Assembly: GCA_900557255.1 (NCBI GenBank)
Contig: USSA01000166.1
Coordinates: forward strand, 1 to 6,290
Source of the DNA: an uncultured Prevotella sp.
GTDB lineage: Bacteria > Bacteroidota > Bacteroidia > Bacteroidales > Bacteroidaceae
Direction: 5' to 3'
Length of the DNA: 6,290 nucleotides
In this document: piece by piece, positions 1 through 5,227 of the stretch
Layout: each line of letters begins with the position of its first letter
Numbering within the stretch: position 1 is the stretch's first letter
Position numbers and translations under genes: made by a program
Notes under the pieces: model-generated
What the model was told of the DNA's origin: nothing
Databases searched by the model: none
What the model saw: the letters and a program-made list of their open reading frames with translations, nothing else

Positions 1-619
1 CGTAGAGTTTTGTACAGCTGATAGCAGCTGCACCAGCACCATTTACGACAATCTTTACATCGGCAATGTTCTTTCCTGCTACCTCAAGAGCGTTCTTCAA
101 ACCTGCTGCAGAGATGATAGCAGTACCATGCTGGTCATCGTGCATAACAGGGATATCGAGAGTTCTTTTCAGACGCTCCTCGATGTAGAAACATTGAGGT
201 GCCTTGATGTCCTCCAAGTTGATTCCACCGAATGTAGGAGCTATTTTCTCTACGGCTTCACAGAACTTTTCTGGGTCTTTTTCATCGATTTCAATATCGA
301 AGACATCCACACCACCGTAAATCTTGAAAAGCAATCCCTTACCTTCCATCACTGGCTTTCCGCTCATGGCACCGATATCGCCAAGTCCGAGCACTGCTGT
401 ACCATTACTGATAACAGCAACCAGGTTACCCTTGTCAGTATACTTGTATGCATCGTCTGGGTTCTGCTGGATCTCAAGACATGGGAATGCCACGCCAGGA
501 GAATAAGCAAGGCTCAGATCCGTTTGTGTGTGATAAGGTTTTGTTGGCTTAACCTCAATCTTGCCAGGACGGCCAGTCTCGTGATAACTTAAAGCCGCCT
601 CTTTTGTAATTTTTACCAT
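1..619 (-). CDS. maeB: NADP-type malic enzyme (MaeB family), N-terminal part, cut by left edge
   Basis: Oxidative decarboxylation of malate to pyruvate with reduction of NAD(P)+, a cytoplasmic step supplying pyruvate and NADPH. Translating the minus strand from ATG at 619 gives 206 residues with no stop before the edge. Family signatures: YSPGVA at residues 39-44 (Tyr39 fits the catalytic Tyr), [11 protein letters not shown] at 73-83, MEGKGLLFK at 91-99 (Lys94 fits the catalytic Lys), GGINLEDI at 131-138 and HDDQHGTA at 160-167 (metal-binding acidic residues). The Rossmann fingerprint GAGAAA starts at 194, just before the cut. MaeB enzymes usually carry a C-terminal phosphotransacetylase-like domain; whether this one does cannot be seen. 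No stronger in-frame start lies upstream. The TetR gene is divergent, 161 bp away. NAD versus NADP preference is not decided by this fragment. Confidence 0.95.
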   Translation of the reverse strand, partial: MVKITKEAALSYHETGRPGKIEVKPTKPYHTQTDLSLAYSPGVAFPCLEIQQNPDDAYKYTDKGNLVAVISNGTAVLGLGDIGAMSGKPVMEGKGLLFKIYGGVDVFDIEIDEKDPEKFCEAVEKIAPTFGGINLEDIKAPQCFYIEERLKRTLDIPVMHDDQHGTAIISAAGLKNALEVAGKNIADVKIVVNGAGAAAISCTKLY

Positions 620-692
620 AACAATATATTGGTTTAAAGTTTATTTTTCTTTCATATTCATGGATTTTTCGCACGAAATTTAAAAGTTTATG

Positions 693-700
693 CAAAGGTA
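693..700 (-). promoter_or_regulatory. -7 promoter box for the malic enzyme gene
   Basis: The minus strand reads TACCTTTG, an exact match to the Bacteroidetes sigma-70 -7 consensus TAnnTTTG. Transcription would start near 686-689, giving a leader of about 67-70 nt. The -33 position (about 720-723) has no clear TTTG, so the call rests on the -7 box and its placement. Confidence 0.55.
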
Positions 701-743
701 CAAAAAAACTTAGTAAAAAAGAATGGTTTTTTGATTTTTTTTG

Positions 744-751
744 TATCTTTG
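744..751 (+). promoter_or_regulatory. -7 promoter box for the tetR gene
   Basis: TATCTTTG matches the Bacteroidetes -7 consensus TAnnTTTG exactly and lies 29 bp before the ATG at 781, giving a leader of roughly 25 nt. No good TTTG is found at the expected -33 position (about 721-724, GAAT). That position nearly coincides with the expected -33 site of the opposing malic enzyme promoter, so the two promoters probably compete for one face of the DNA. Confidence 0.6.
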
Positions 752-780
752 CACAAAAATAGAGTCTTCAAACAAGTAAA

Positions 781-1398
781 ATGACAGAAATCAATCAATA
801 TAGGCAAGAACTGAAAGACAGAATCATCTCTTATGCGATGCCTGAATTCTATAAGCGTGGGGTAAAAGCTGTCAAGATGGATGAAATCTCACAGGGACTT
901 CATGTATCTAAGAGAACTGTGTACGAGATTTTTGGTGACAAAGAAGAATTGTTGCTTGCTGGTATGATGCGTCAGCTAGAAGAAAATCGTTCGAAGTTAG
1001 AAAATTTTGCCAAGACCCAAGCGAAGAATGTGATAGATATTATCAGCTATGTCTATAAATTGCAGATGGAGCGCAATGGGATGGTGGGCGTTCTTTTTTA
1101 TGAGGAGGTTCATAAGATGCCTCGTGTAGTGAAATTCTTCCAGGAAAATCATGCTCATGAACGGGAGGAGAGTGTGCGTTTCTTTGAGGCTGGTGTCAAG
1201 GAGGGACTTTTCCGTAAGGATGTAGACTTCAATGTTGTTATGGACATAGGACATGTGATGATGGAGGAAATCATGCATCATCAGCTCTATCGTGTTCATT
1301 CGATGCAGGAGATATACGACAATTATATTTTGTGCCTGATTCGTGGATTCTGTACAGAGCGCGGCTTGGAGCAGCTAGACCGTGCTTTGAAAGAGTAG
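781..1398 (+). CDS. TetR/AcrR family transcriptional regulator
   Basis: Cytoplasmic one-component DNA-binding regulator, usually a ligand-released repressor. The 205-residue length is typical of the family. The N-terminal HTH is clear: an opening helix at about 8-25, then DEISQGLHVSKRTVYEIFGDKEELL at 34-58, with the recognition helix around SKRTVYEIF (43-51). This is the standard TetR turn and following helix. The remainder (about 65-200) is the variable helical ligand/dimerisation region and gives no ligand clue; it includes the His/Met-rich stretch HVMMEEIMHHQ (158-168). The ATG at 781 fits the -7 box 29 bp upstream, with no obvious Shine-Dalgarno. It is divergent from the malic enzyme gene and convergent with the acyltransferase gene. 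Autoregulation and control of maeB are plausible from position but unproven. Confidence 0.93.
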   Translation: MTEINQYRQELKDRIISYAMPEFYKRGVKAVKMDEISQGLHVSKRTVYEIFGDKEELLLAGMMRQLEENRSKLENFAKTQAKNVIDIISYVYKLQMERNGMVGVLFYEEVHKMPRVVKFFQENHAHEREESVRFFEAGVKEGLFRKDVDFNVVMDIGHVMMEEIMHHQLYRVHSMQEIYDNYILCLIRGFCTERGLEQLDRALKE

Positions 1399-1427
1399 AG
1401 GCGTTGACTTTAATATACAAAATGTAC

Positions 1428-1458
1428 TTTTTGAGCGTATGTGTAATTCGCTTAAAAA
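1428..1458. other. Hairpin in the tetR/acyltransferase convergent spacer
   Basis: A 10-bp stem pairs 1428-1437 (TTTTTGAGCG) with 1449-1458 (CGCTTAAAAA), with one G-U pair and an 11-nt loop. The A/T ends are inside the stem and neither strand has a separate U-tract after it, so it is not a classical intrinsic terminator by itself. It may help protect 3' ends or assist the terminator beside it. Confidence 0.35.
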
Positions 1459-1462
1459 AGAG

Positions 1463-1508
1463 AAAGAGGTTTCGGAGATGCTTTATATAGGCTCACGGAA
1501 CCTCTTTT
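1463..1508. terminator. Bidirectional terminator between convergent genes
   Basis: A 12-bp stem pairs 1463-1474 with 1496-1507 (AAAGAGGTTTCG against CGGAACCTCTTT, one G-U pair), with a loop of about 21 nt that can be shortened by three more pairs next to a bulge. Reading the minus strand, the stem begins 4 bases past the acyltransferase stop and is followed by CTCTTTTTT, a good U-rich tail. Reading the plus strand the tail is only TTTTCC, weaker, and the stem starts 65 bp after the tetR stop. Confidence 0.7.
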
Positions 1509-1510
1509 CC

Positions 1511-2485
1511 TTAATCCTTGTATAGCCAGTGGAGGAGCAGGTTTATAACTTTTGGATAGAAGCGGAACCAGCGAAACTTGGTAACAGGTTTGCCTCCGAA
1601 ACCGAGAATGAATTCACGGTAGAGATTACTCTTAAGCGGAAGTCCTGCGTCCATAAAGTGGAGGTGTTGGACAGCCTGCTCCTGTGCATCAGAGAGTGCT
1701 TGCCAGATGGTCATTGTGTCCGGATGCAGATGGATGTAAGTCTTTCTCTTGAATGCAGAAAACCAAAGAAAGGCATTGCCTTTGTTGTAGATGCAGGTAT
1801 AGCCGCCAATCACTTTGTCCTTATAGGTGATGATGACGTTTCTGGCATTACTACTTGTACTCAGTTTCTGAAAGAATGTTTCGTCAGGAACAAAACGGCG
1901 AAGTTTCAGCCGATAATAATTTTTGAGCAACTGGTGATAACGATGGATGTCTTCGGGTGAAGTTGCCTCTCTACAGCTAATTCCCTTTTTCTTCATCTTT
2001 TCTATCATAGCAATTTGTTTGTCTGAGAGTCGCTCTTGGGGAAGTTTGCTGTGTAGGGAGTTATGTATCTCTTGCCAGGCAATAGGTACATAGCCCAATT
2101 TTCTGAATTCCCGGTAACCCAGCATCTTTTTGCTCATTCGGGAGAACTCAATGTAAAAGCAGAGTCGTTTGTGTAAGTGGATAGTGATGCTGCGGAGTAA
2201 CAATGGGAAAATAGCATTCTGTTCAGCATCGGATGCATAAAGTCCCTCTCCATACGCGTGCGCGTGCGTATATAAATAAGGTGGAAATAAAGATTTGCGG
2301 TGATAGAGGATGACGAGCATTTGTCCTACCACCTTGTTCTCCTGTGTGGCGACAGCCATAAAAGGGGTTATGCCGGGTGTTTTTTCAAGAATCTGAAAAA
2401 GCTCCAAGCTATGAAAAAAGTCGCCTTCCAATAAATGCGGCATTTCTTCCAGTTTACCATATATTTCTACTTCATATTTTCTCAC
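1511..2485 (-). CDS. FemAB/GNAT-like acyltransferase (BioF2-like fold), substrate unknown
   Basis: Probable N-acyltransferase of the FemAB/GNAT superfamily; neither acyl donor nor acceptor can be read from sequence. Residue numbers are from the longest frame (ATG at 2521). Visible features: FFHSLELFQILEKTPG (35-50), a tandem-GNAT layout with two beta-rich halves, a second half with VIITYKDKVIGGYTCIY (229-245), and LHFMDAGLPLKS...YREFILGFGGKPV (287-313), the Gly-Arg-Phe pattern ending FemAB-like domains. The C-terminus (314-336) is basic and aromatic-rich, perhaps a membrane-facing helix. Start: a good promoter (TTG-N20-TATTTTTG) lies at 2521-2491, inside the longest frame, so ATG 2521 is unlikely. 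GTG at 2485 keeps RKYEVEIYGKLEEMP, which reads like a first beta strand (324 aa) but would be almost leaderless. ATG at 2443 (310 aa) is the alternative. Single-gene unit; tail-to-tail with tetR and divergent from the DUF2520 operon. Confidence 0.8.
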   Translation of the reverse strand: MRKYEVEIYGKLEEMPHLLEGDFFHSLELFQILEKTPGITPFMAVATQENKVVGQMLVILYHRKSLFPPYLYTHAHAYGEGLYASDAEQNAIFPLLLRSITIHLHKRLCFYIEFSRMSKKMLGYREFRKLGYVPIAWQEIHNSLHSKLPQERLSDKQIAMIEKMKKKGISCREATSPEDIHRYHQLLKNYYRLKLRRFVPDETFFQKLSTSSNARNVIITYKDKVIGGYTCIYNKGNAFLWFSAFKRKTYIHLHPDTMTIWQALSDAQEQAVQHLHFMDAGLPLKSNLYREFILGFGGKPVTKFRWFRFYPKVINLLLHWLYKD

Positions 2486-2490
2486 GAAGG

Positions 2491-2521
2491 CAAAAATAAT
2501 AAATTTATCATAAAAAAGCAA
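2491..2521 (-). promoter_or_regulatory. Promoter of the acyltransferase gene
   Basis: The minus strand carries TTG at 2521-2519, a 20-bp spacer, then TATTTTTG at 2498-2491. This fits the Bacteroidetes two-part promoter (-33 TTTG-like, -7 TAnnTTTG) and is one of the few promoters here with a recognisable -33 box. Initiation would fall near 2484-2487, essentially at the GTG candidate start. Confidence 0.6.
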
Positions 2522-2552
2522 GAAAAAGGGCTCCTCTATCGTTATTTTTTAG

Positions 2553-2560
2553 TATTTTTG
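2553..2560 (+). promoter_or_regulatory. -7 promoter box for the DUF2520-kdsC-maf operon
   Basis: TATTTTTG followed by C matches TAnnTTTG and lies 33 bp before the ATG at 2593, giving a leader of about 27 nt. No clear -33 TTTG is present at 2528-2534. It is divergent from the acyltransferase promoter, with 54 bp between the two -7 boxes. Confidence 0.6.
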
Positions 2561-2592
2561 CATAAAAAGTAGAACTTTAAACAAAATTACGT

Positions 2593-3363
2593 ATGAAAAT
2601 AGTGTTTATTGGGGCAGGTAATCTTGCTACCAATCTTGCGCTCGAAATATCGCAATCAGAACATCAGATTGTGCAAGTTTTCAGTAGAACTAGGGAGTCG
2701 GCCTCTCTATTGGCTGAGAAGGTGAATTGTGAGCCTGTCAATGAGATGAGTAAGGTGGTCTGTGATGCAGATTTGTACATAGTTTCAGTGAAGGATGATG
2801 CGCTTGAAATGCTTATTCCTGAACTGTGCAAAGGAAGAGAAGATAAGATGTTTGTTCATACAGCTGGTTCCATGCCGATGGATGTTTTCAAAGATTATGC
2901 CCGTCATTATGGCGTATTTTATCCGATGCAGACATTTACGAAAGATAAAAAGGTAGCATTCGAAAATATTCCTATTTTCATTGAGGGATGTGGTGCTTTC
3001 GAAACTTCTTTCCTGAAGAGGTTGGCAGAACAGATTTCTCGTAGTGTCTATGAATTGGATTCTGATAATCGTAAGTATCTGCACCTGTCAGCTGTTTTTG
3101 CTTGTAATTTTGCGAATCATTGCGTAGCTATAGGTCAGCAGATTCTCGAAAATCATCATATTCCAGGCTGTGTTCTCCGTCCTCTGGTTATGGAAACTAT
3201 GGACAAGGCTTCTTCGCATTCGGCAGTTGAAGTGCAGACAGGACCGGCTATTCGCGATGATCGGAACGTAATGGAGAAACAAATGCAACTTCTTGAAAAA
3301 CAACCAGAACTACAGCAGATTTATGAAATGATGAGCAAAAGCATATTCAACTTCAAGAAATGA
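2593..3363 (+). CDS. Rossmann-like / DUF2520 domain protein (putative NAD(P)-dependent oxidoreductase)
   Basis: Resembles the uncharacterised two-domain family with an N-terminal Rossmann-like domain and a C-terminal DUF2520 domain, related to F420-dependent NADP reductase/ProC-type dehydrogenases. The dinucleotide fingerprint GAGNLA is at residues 7-12, right after the first beta strand (KIVFI). A second-strand end SRTRESA (31-37), VSVKDD (65-70) and HTAGS (89-93) complete the nucleotide domain. YPMQTF (110-115) marks the linker. DUF2520 follows, with LHLSAVFACNFANH (163-176) and QTGPAIRDD (215-223), likely at the active cleft. At 256 aa it is full length. It heads a probable operon, 58 bp before kdsC. 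The substrate is unknown; pantoate or hydroxyacid dehydrogenase-like chemistry is possible but not shown. No signal peptide, so cytoplasmic. Confidence 0.9.
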   Translation: MKIVFIGAGNLATNLALEISQSEHQIVQVFSRTRESASLLAEKVNCEPVNEMSKVVCDADLYIVSVKDDALEMLIPELCKGREDKMFVHTAGSMPMDVFKDYARHYGVFYPMQTFTKDKKVAFENIPIFIEGCGAFETSFLKRLAEQISRSVYELDSDNRKYLHLSAVFACNFANHCVAIGQQILENHHIPGCVLRPLVMETMDKASSHSAVEVQTGPAIRDDRNVMEKQMQLLEKQPELQQIYEMMSKSIFNFKK

Positions 3364-3377
3364 AACGGTTGTCGGTT

Positions 3378-3385
3378 TAAGTTTG
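3378..3385 (+). promoter_or_regulatory. Possible internal promoter before kdsC
   Basis: TAAGTTTG fits TAnnTTTG and lies 44 bp before the kdsC ATG, but no -33 element is seen, and the same bases form part of a heptamer-like motif (AAGTTTG, CAGTTAG). It may be a weak secondary promoter or only a by-product of the repeat. Confidence 0.25.
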
Positions 3386-3421
3386 CAGTTAGGAATTTAA
3401 GTTCTAGAAACAGAAATAAAT

Positions 3422-3940
3422 ATGATAAATTACGATTTAAATAAGATAAAAGCAATCATCTTTGATGTTGATGGAGTGCTGTCAAGACAGACCATCACGC
3501 TTTCCAGTGCTGGCGAACCTTTGCGTACTGTTAATATCAAAGATGGCTATGCCATTCAGCTGGCTCAGAAGAAAGGTGTTCGTATCGTAATTCTGACAGG
3601 CGGTAATTCTCATGCCATACAGGTACGCTATGAAAATCTTGGTGTAGAGGATATCTTCATGGGGTGTTCTGTAAAGATAAAGACTTATGAGGATTTCAAG
3701 CAGAAATATTCAATTACAGATGAGGAAATAATATATGTAGGTGATGATATTCCTGATTATGAGATAATGCGTCGTTGCGGATGTCCATGTTGCCCAGCAG
3801 ATGCATGCTCCGATATTAAAGAAATTTCTACTTATATCTCGGCTTGTAACGGAGGTGATGGTGTGGGACGTGATGTCGTAGAACAGGTACTGAGAGCCAA
3901 GGGTTTATGGCTTTCAGATGCTAAGGCGTTTGGCTGGTAG
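3422..3940 (+). CDS. kdsC: KdsC-type HAD phosphatase (3-deoxy-D-manno-octulosonate 8-phosphate phosphatase)
   Basis: HAD-superfamily phosphatase of the small capless KdsC type, which removes phosphate from Kdo-8-phosphate to give Kdo for the lipopolysaccharide inner core. The family acts as cytoplasmic tetramers. Motif I is FDVDGVL at 14-20 (nucleophile Asp15, general acid Asp17); motif II is ILTGG at 57-61; the motif III Lys is K85 or K87; motif IV is GDDIPD at 107-112 (Mg2+ ligands). The C-terminal GGDGVGRDVVEQVL (144-157) corresponds to the KdsC tail GGxGAVREV that reaches into the neighbouring subunit. At 172 aa it is full length. The 119-129 stretch holds five cysteines (C119, C121, C123, C124, C129), more than usual. 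No kdsA or kdsB is in view, so a related sugar-phosphate substrate cannot be excluded. Second gene of the likely operon. Confidence 0.88.
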   Translation: MINYDLNKIKAIIFDVDGVLSRQTITLSSAGEPLRTVNIKDGYAIQLAQKKGVRIVILTGGNSHAIQVRYENLGVEDIFMGCSVKIKTYEDFKQKYSITDEEIIYVGDDIPDYEIMRRCGCPCCPADACSDIKEISTYISACNGGDGVGRDVVEQVLRAKGLWLSDAKAFGW

Positions 3941-3944
3941 AATT

Positions 3945-3986
3945 AAGTTAATAGTTGAAAGTTGATAGTTTGTAGTAGAAAGTTTG
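3945..3986 (+). repeat. Degenerate heptamer tandem repeat (about six WAGTTGA-like units)
   Basis: Six consecutive 7-bp units: AAGTTAA, TAGTTGA, AAGTTGA, TAGTTTG, TAGTAGA, AAGTTTG. The AGT core is kept in all six, and the first base is A or T. Further similar heptamers occur at 4006-4026 (AAGTTCA, AAGTAAT, AAGGTTT), out of phase with the first set. Related units also lie in the gap before kdsC (AAGTTTG at 3379-3385, CAGTTAG at 3386-3392). The 93-bp kdsC-maf gap holds no gene or strong terminator. Confidence 0.55.
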
Positions 3987-4033
3987 CAACTGAATTTTAA
4001 TCATAAAGTTCAAAGTAATAAGGTTTAAAATAG

Positions 4034-4663
4034 ATGAATTATAAGATCATTTTGGCGAGTAATTCGCCTCGTCGCAAGGAACTTCTGGCAGGTTTGGATA
4101 TTCCCTTTGAGGTGAAGGTGATTAGTGGTATTGATGAAAGTTATCCTGCTGACCTCGATGCTTATCAGGTTGCAGAATTCATCTGCAAAAAAAAGGCTGA
4201 GGCTTACCGTCCGCTTTTGAACGGAAATAATAGTGTCGGAGAGTTGGACGAGTCAGAAACTTTGATTCTTACAGCAGATACGGTTGTGATTGCGCCAACA
4301 GCTGGCGAACAGAATGACCAGGAAGGAAAGGGAGTCATTCTCGGGAAGCCTCGTGACGCTGAAGATGCCAGACGAATGCTGAAGATGTTGAGCGGAAAGA
4401 CGCATCATGTAGTTACAGGTGTTTGTCTTACTACCCAGCATAAGCAGCGTTCCTTTTCAGTAACAACAGAAGTGACGTTCAAGCCGCTTTCTGATGATGA
4501 AATCAGTTATTATATAAATCAATATCAGCCGTTTGACAAAGCTGGCGCCTATGGTATTCAGGAATGGATTGGCTACATAGGTTGTACGGGGTTGAAGGGG
4601 AGTTATTTTAATGTGATGGGGCTTCCGGTTCAGCGTATCTATGAGGAATTGAGGCGAATTTAG
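4034..4663 (+). CDS. maf: Maf family nucleoside triphosphate pyrophosphatase (YhdE-like)
   Basis: Cytoplasmic house-cleaning enzyme that hydrolyses non-canonical or excess nucleoside triphosphates to monophosphates and pyrophosphate; the YhdE-type branch prefers dTTP/UTP and modified pyrimidines. Signatures: ASNSPRRKELL at 8-18 (the substrate-binding SxSPRR loop), E35 in SGIDESYP, the KKKAEAY helix (52-58), TADTVV at 80-85 with the presumed catalytic Asp82, GKP at 104-106, TGV at 128-130 and DKAGAYGIQ at 168-176. The last, together with NVMGLPV (193-199), is the YhdE-type rather than YceF-type pattern. At 209 aa it is about 10-20 residues longer than E. coli or B. subtilis homologues; the extra length is in hydrophilic loops around 62-76 and 87-101. 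An A8 run (4187-4194) encodes Lys52-54. Last gene of the likely operon. Confidence 0.93.
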   Translation: MNYKIILASNSPRRKELLAGLDIPFEVKVISGIDESYPADLDAYQVAEFICKKKAEAYRPLLNGNNSVGELDESETLILTADTVVIAPTAGEQNDQEGKGVILGKPRDAEDARRMLKMLSGKTHHVVTGVCLTTQHKQRSFSVTTEVTFKPLSDDEISYYINQYQPFDKAGAYGIQEWIGYIGCTGLKGSYFNVMGLPVQRIYEELRRI

Positions 4664-4681
4664 ATTTTTTAAAATTAAATA

Positions 4682-4713
4682 TTGTTCTATGTCGTAGATA
4701 ATGAGTATCTTTG
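4682..4713 (+). promoter_or_regulatory. Promoter of the fur-purA unit
   Basis: TATCTTTG at 4706-4713 matches TAnnTTTG exactly, and TTG at 4682-4684 lies 21 bp upstream as a -33 element. Initiation near 4717-4720 leaves a leader of about 20 nt before ATG 4740. AAGGA at 4733-4737 is Shine-Dalgarno-like but only 2 nt from the start. Confidence 0.65.
4696..4710. promoter_or_regulatory. Fur-box-like 7-1-7 operator overlapping the -7 box
   Basis: AGATAAT-G-AGTATCT is a 7-1-7 inverted repeat with 6 of 7 pairs complementary. Its core GATAATGAGTATC differs at one of 13 positions from GATAATGATTATC, the central part of the classical Fur box. It covers the first five bases of the -7 box (4706-4710), so a bound Fur-family dimer would block RNA polymerase. 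The next gene encodes such a protein, which supports autoregulation. This is inferred from sequence only. Confidence 0.55.
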
Positions 4714-4739
4714 TGCGTTTTATGTAACTAACAAGGATT

Positions 4740-5204
4740 ATGAGTGAAGAAATTTTAGCAAAAGCTCATGAGGTTTTGGACAATTATATGGAGAGCAATC
4801 ATCACCGGCGCACTCCGGAGCGTTCCACTATCCTCGACACCATTTATTCTATGGGAGAGCATTTCTCGATAGAAGATTTGGGCAGAGAGCTACTGAAAAA
4901 GAATTTTCGCGTTAGCAGGGCTACGCTTTATAACACATTGCATCTGTTCCTGGAACTGAGGCTTGTGGTAAAGCACAGTCTGGCAGACGGCACCAAGTAT
5001 GAGGCCAGTTATAGCGAGGACAATCATGTGCATCAGGTTTGCACGATTTGTGGCAAGGTAACCGAAATTGTAGCACCGCAGGTTACGGCTGCTGTGAAGG
5101 ATATCAGAATGCAGCGCTTTCGTAAAGATGCTTATGCTCTTTACATCTATGGCGTATGCAGCGGCTGTCAAAGCAAGATGACTCGCAAACGCAAAAAAGA
5201 ATAA
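4740..5204 (+). CDS. Fur family transcriptional regulator
   Basis: Metal- or peroxide-sensing repressor of the Fur/Zur/PerR family. Residues 1-80 form the winged-helix DNA-binding part: RRTPERSTILDTIY (23-36), GEHFSIEDL (39-47) and the recognition helix VSRATLYNTLHLF (58-70). The dimerisation half has HVHQVCTICGKVTEI (96-110) and VCSGC (139-143), giving two CxxC pairs (C101/C104 and C140/C143) for a structural zinc. H41, E88, H96 and H98 sit where the family's regulatory metal ligands lie. In my hand alignment the His equivalent to E. coli Fur His125 is replaced by Tyr near ALYIYG, so the usual second site may be absent. It ends in a Lys/Arg-rich tail (149-154). At 154 aa it has a typical length. 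Iron, zinc, manganese or peroxide sensing cannot be told apart here. purA follows by 23 bp, probably in the same transcript. Confidence 0.93.
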   Translation: MSEEILAKAHEVLDNYMESNHHRRTPERSTILDTIYSMGEHFSIEDLGRELLKKNFRVSRATLYNTLHLFLELRLVVKHSLADGTKYEASYSEDNHVHQVCTICGKVTEIVAPQVTAAVKDIRMQRFRKDAYALYIYGVCSGCQSKMTRKRKKE

Positions 5205-5210
5205 GTATCA

Positions 5211-5226
5211 AGATAAAAAGATAAAA
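5211..5226 (+). repeat. Tandem 8-mer in the purA leader
   Basis: AGATAAAA occurs twice in perfect tandem and ends one base before the purA ATG. There is no Shine-Dalgarno; an A-rich unstructured leader of this kind is typical of Bacteroidetes translation starts. Confidence 0.5.
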
Positions 5227-5227
5227 A

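Larger units (their letters stand above)
692..752. repeat. Quasi-palindrome spanning the divergent maeB/tetR promoters
   Basis: Left arm 692-708 (GCAAAGGTACAAAAAAA) and right arm 736-752 (TTTTTTTGTATCTTTGC) are inverted repeats matching at 16 of 17 positions. A second, smaller symmetry sits inside: A6 at 715-720 facing T6 at 727-732. The arms contain the two opposed -7 boxes, so part of the symmetry is simply two promoters back to back. The match extends beyond the eight-base boxes into flanking GC and A/T tracts. It is a candidate operator for the adjacent TetR protein, but this is inference. Confidence 0.5.

Noticed and set aside
128..592. 154-residue plus-strand open frame
   Set aside because: It is antisense to the clearly recognisable malic enzyme and its translation has no family features.
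622..631. 10-bp perfect palindrome CAATATATTG just before the malic enzyme start
   Set aside because: Short and fully AT-core; such palindromes occur by chance in AT-rich leaders, and no partner site was found.
1529..1960. 143-residue plus-strand open frame
   Set aside because: It lies opposite the acyltransferase C-terminal half, has no promoter box or recognisable domain, and is explained as a shadow frame.
4664..4695. Possible terminator after maf
   Set aside because: The T-rich and A-rich stretches do not form a GC-containing stem, so the operon end is not marked by a clear hairpin and read-through into fur-purA cannot be excluded.
5205..5227. Riboswitch or attenuator before purA
   Set aside because: The gap is only 23 bp and contains just the A-rich tandem 8-mer; there is no room for a structured RNA.
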